Source of the DNA: Primula veris | Taxonomy: Eukaryota; Streptophyta; Magnoliopsida; Ericales; Primulaceae | Length of the DNA: 64,000 nt | Reading direction: 5' to 3' | NCBI GenBank assembly: GCA_963682055.1 | Contig: OY821741.1 | Coordinates: 21,212,711 to 21,276,710 of the forward strand | Shown here: piece after piece, positions 63,661-64,000 of the stretch | Numbering within the stretch: position 1 is the first letter of the stretch | How the letters are laid out: the number at the start of each line of letters is the position of its first letter | Made by a program: the position numbers and the translations under genes | The notes under the pieces: model-generated | Database searches by the model: none | What the model was told of the DNA's origin: nothing | What the model saw: only the letters and a program-made list of their open reading frames with translations

Positions 63661-64000
63661 AAAATCTATGTTAGATTATTAGAATTGATCATTACACATG
63701 TTTTTTGATTTGTTTGTGTAAATATGGTTTTCGGGATTTAATACAACATAATTGTGTTTTTAATAATCATGGTTATGTCTTTTGTGTGTATATATTTTTG
63801 TAAGAAATTTTGGCATATGAAGAAGTAATGTTCCAAATACGCTGCATGGCATGTAAAAAAGGTGGACTTGCCACCTTTGTTTGTTCTAAAGTTAATTTCA
63901 CTTATTCTCCTATTAATACTTTGAGGGTAAATTCAGGTGCTAATACTCACGCATGTGTTTGTATGGAAGGTTGCATTTGTAACCGGCCGCCAAGTGCATC
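63661..64000 (+). mobile_element. leader of an LTR retroelement running off the window
   Basis: Untranslated leader-like sequence after the primer-binding site. It contains a perfect 8-bp hairpin (63858-63865 with 63871-63878, loop acttg). Gag is not reached before the window ends. Confidence 0.5.

Overview
This is AT-rich nuclear DNA of a flowering plant, most likely a eudicot. The evidence is a plant small-molecule O-methyltransferase with a plant-type intron, Ty1/copia, Ty3/gypsy, LINE, Mutator-like and hAT-like repeats of plant type, and large gene-poor stretches. No intact host gene is visible; almost everything is transposable elements at different stages of decay, several nested in one another.

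Layout. (1) 1-2091: intergenic DNA with a 55-bp tandem duplication, ending in a TATA promoter. (2) 2092-4841: an O-methyltransferase pseudogene broken by stops and frameshifts, by a 467-bp Mutator-like element in exon 1 (10-bp target duplication) and by a 457-bp hAT-like element at its last sense codon (8-bp target duplication). (3) 5077-11960: decayed copia element A. (4) 11961-12010: a deletion scar filled with copied LTR scraps, fusing A to (5) 12011-19580, decayed copia element B. (6) 19751-19930 and 59551-59714: two pieces of one minus-strand LINE tail. They are separated by a solo LTR (19936-20155 plus 57064-57748, target duplication CCAGC) and a gypsy-type solo LTR (57767-59545, target duplication AACCA). 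(7) 20156-57058: inside the first solo LTR lies a 36.9-kb tandem array of a Sirevirus (SIRE-lineage copia): five LTRs alternating with four internal domains, with one GATTT target duplication around the whole array. (8) 59715-64000: unassigned repeats, a LINE reverse-transcriptase scrap, a degenerate 21-bp minisatellite, and the 5' LTR end, primer-binding site and leader of another LTR element at the right edge.

The Sirevirus array is the most notable object. Units 2, 3 and 4 each carry one uninterrupted 1664-codon gag-pol frame and a separate 436-codon ORF in the env position; unit 1 has a 2-bp frameshift. The three inner LTRs each serve as the 3' LTR of one unit and the 5' LTR of the next, and each has its own polypurine tract upstream and primer-binding site downstream. 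Units 2 and 3 look identical and are mosaics of unit-4-like and unit-1-like sequence, as expected from unequal recombination or conversion inside the array.

The same element carries an unusual 12-bp module built on the palindrome GTTGCAAC. It recurs in the LTR, in gag, in pol, after pol and at the start of ORF2, both as non-coding DNA and as in-frame V-x-T repeats.
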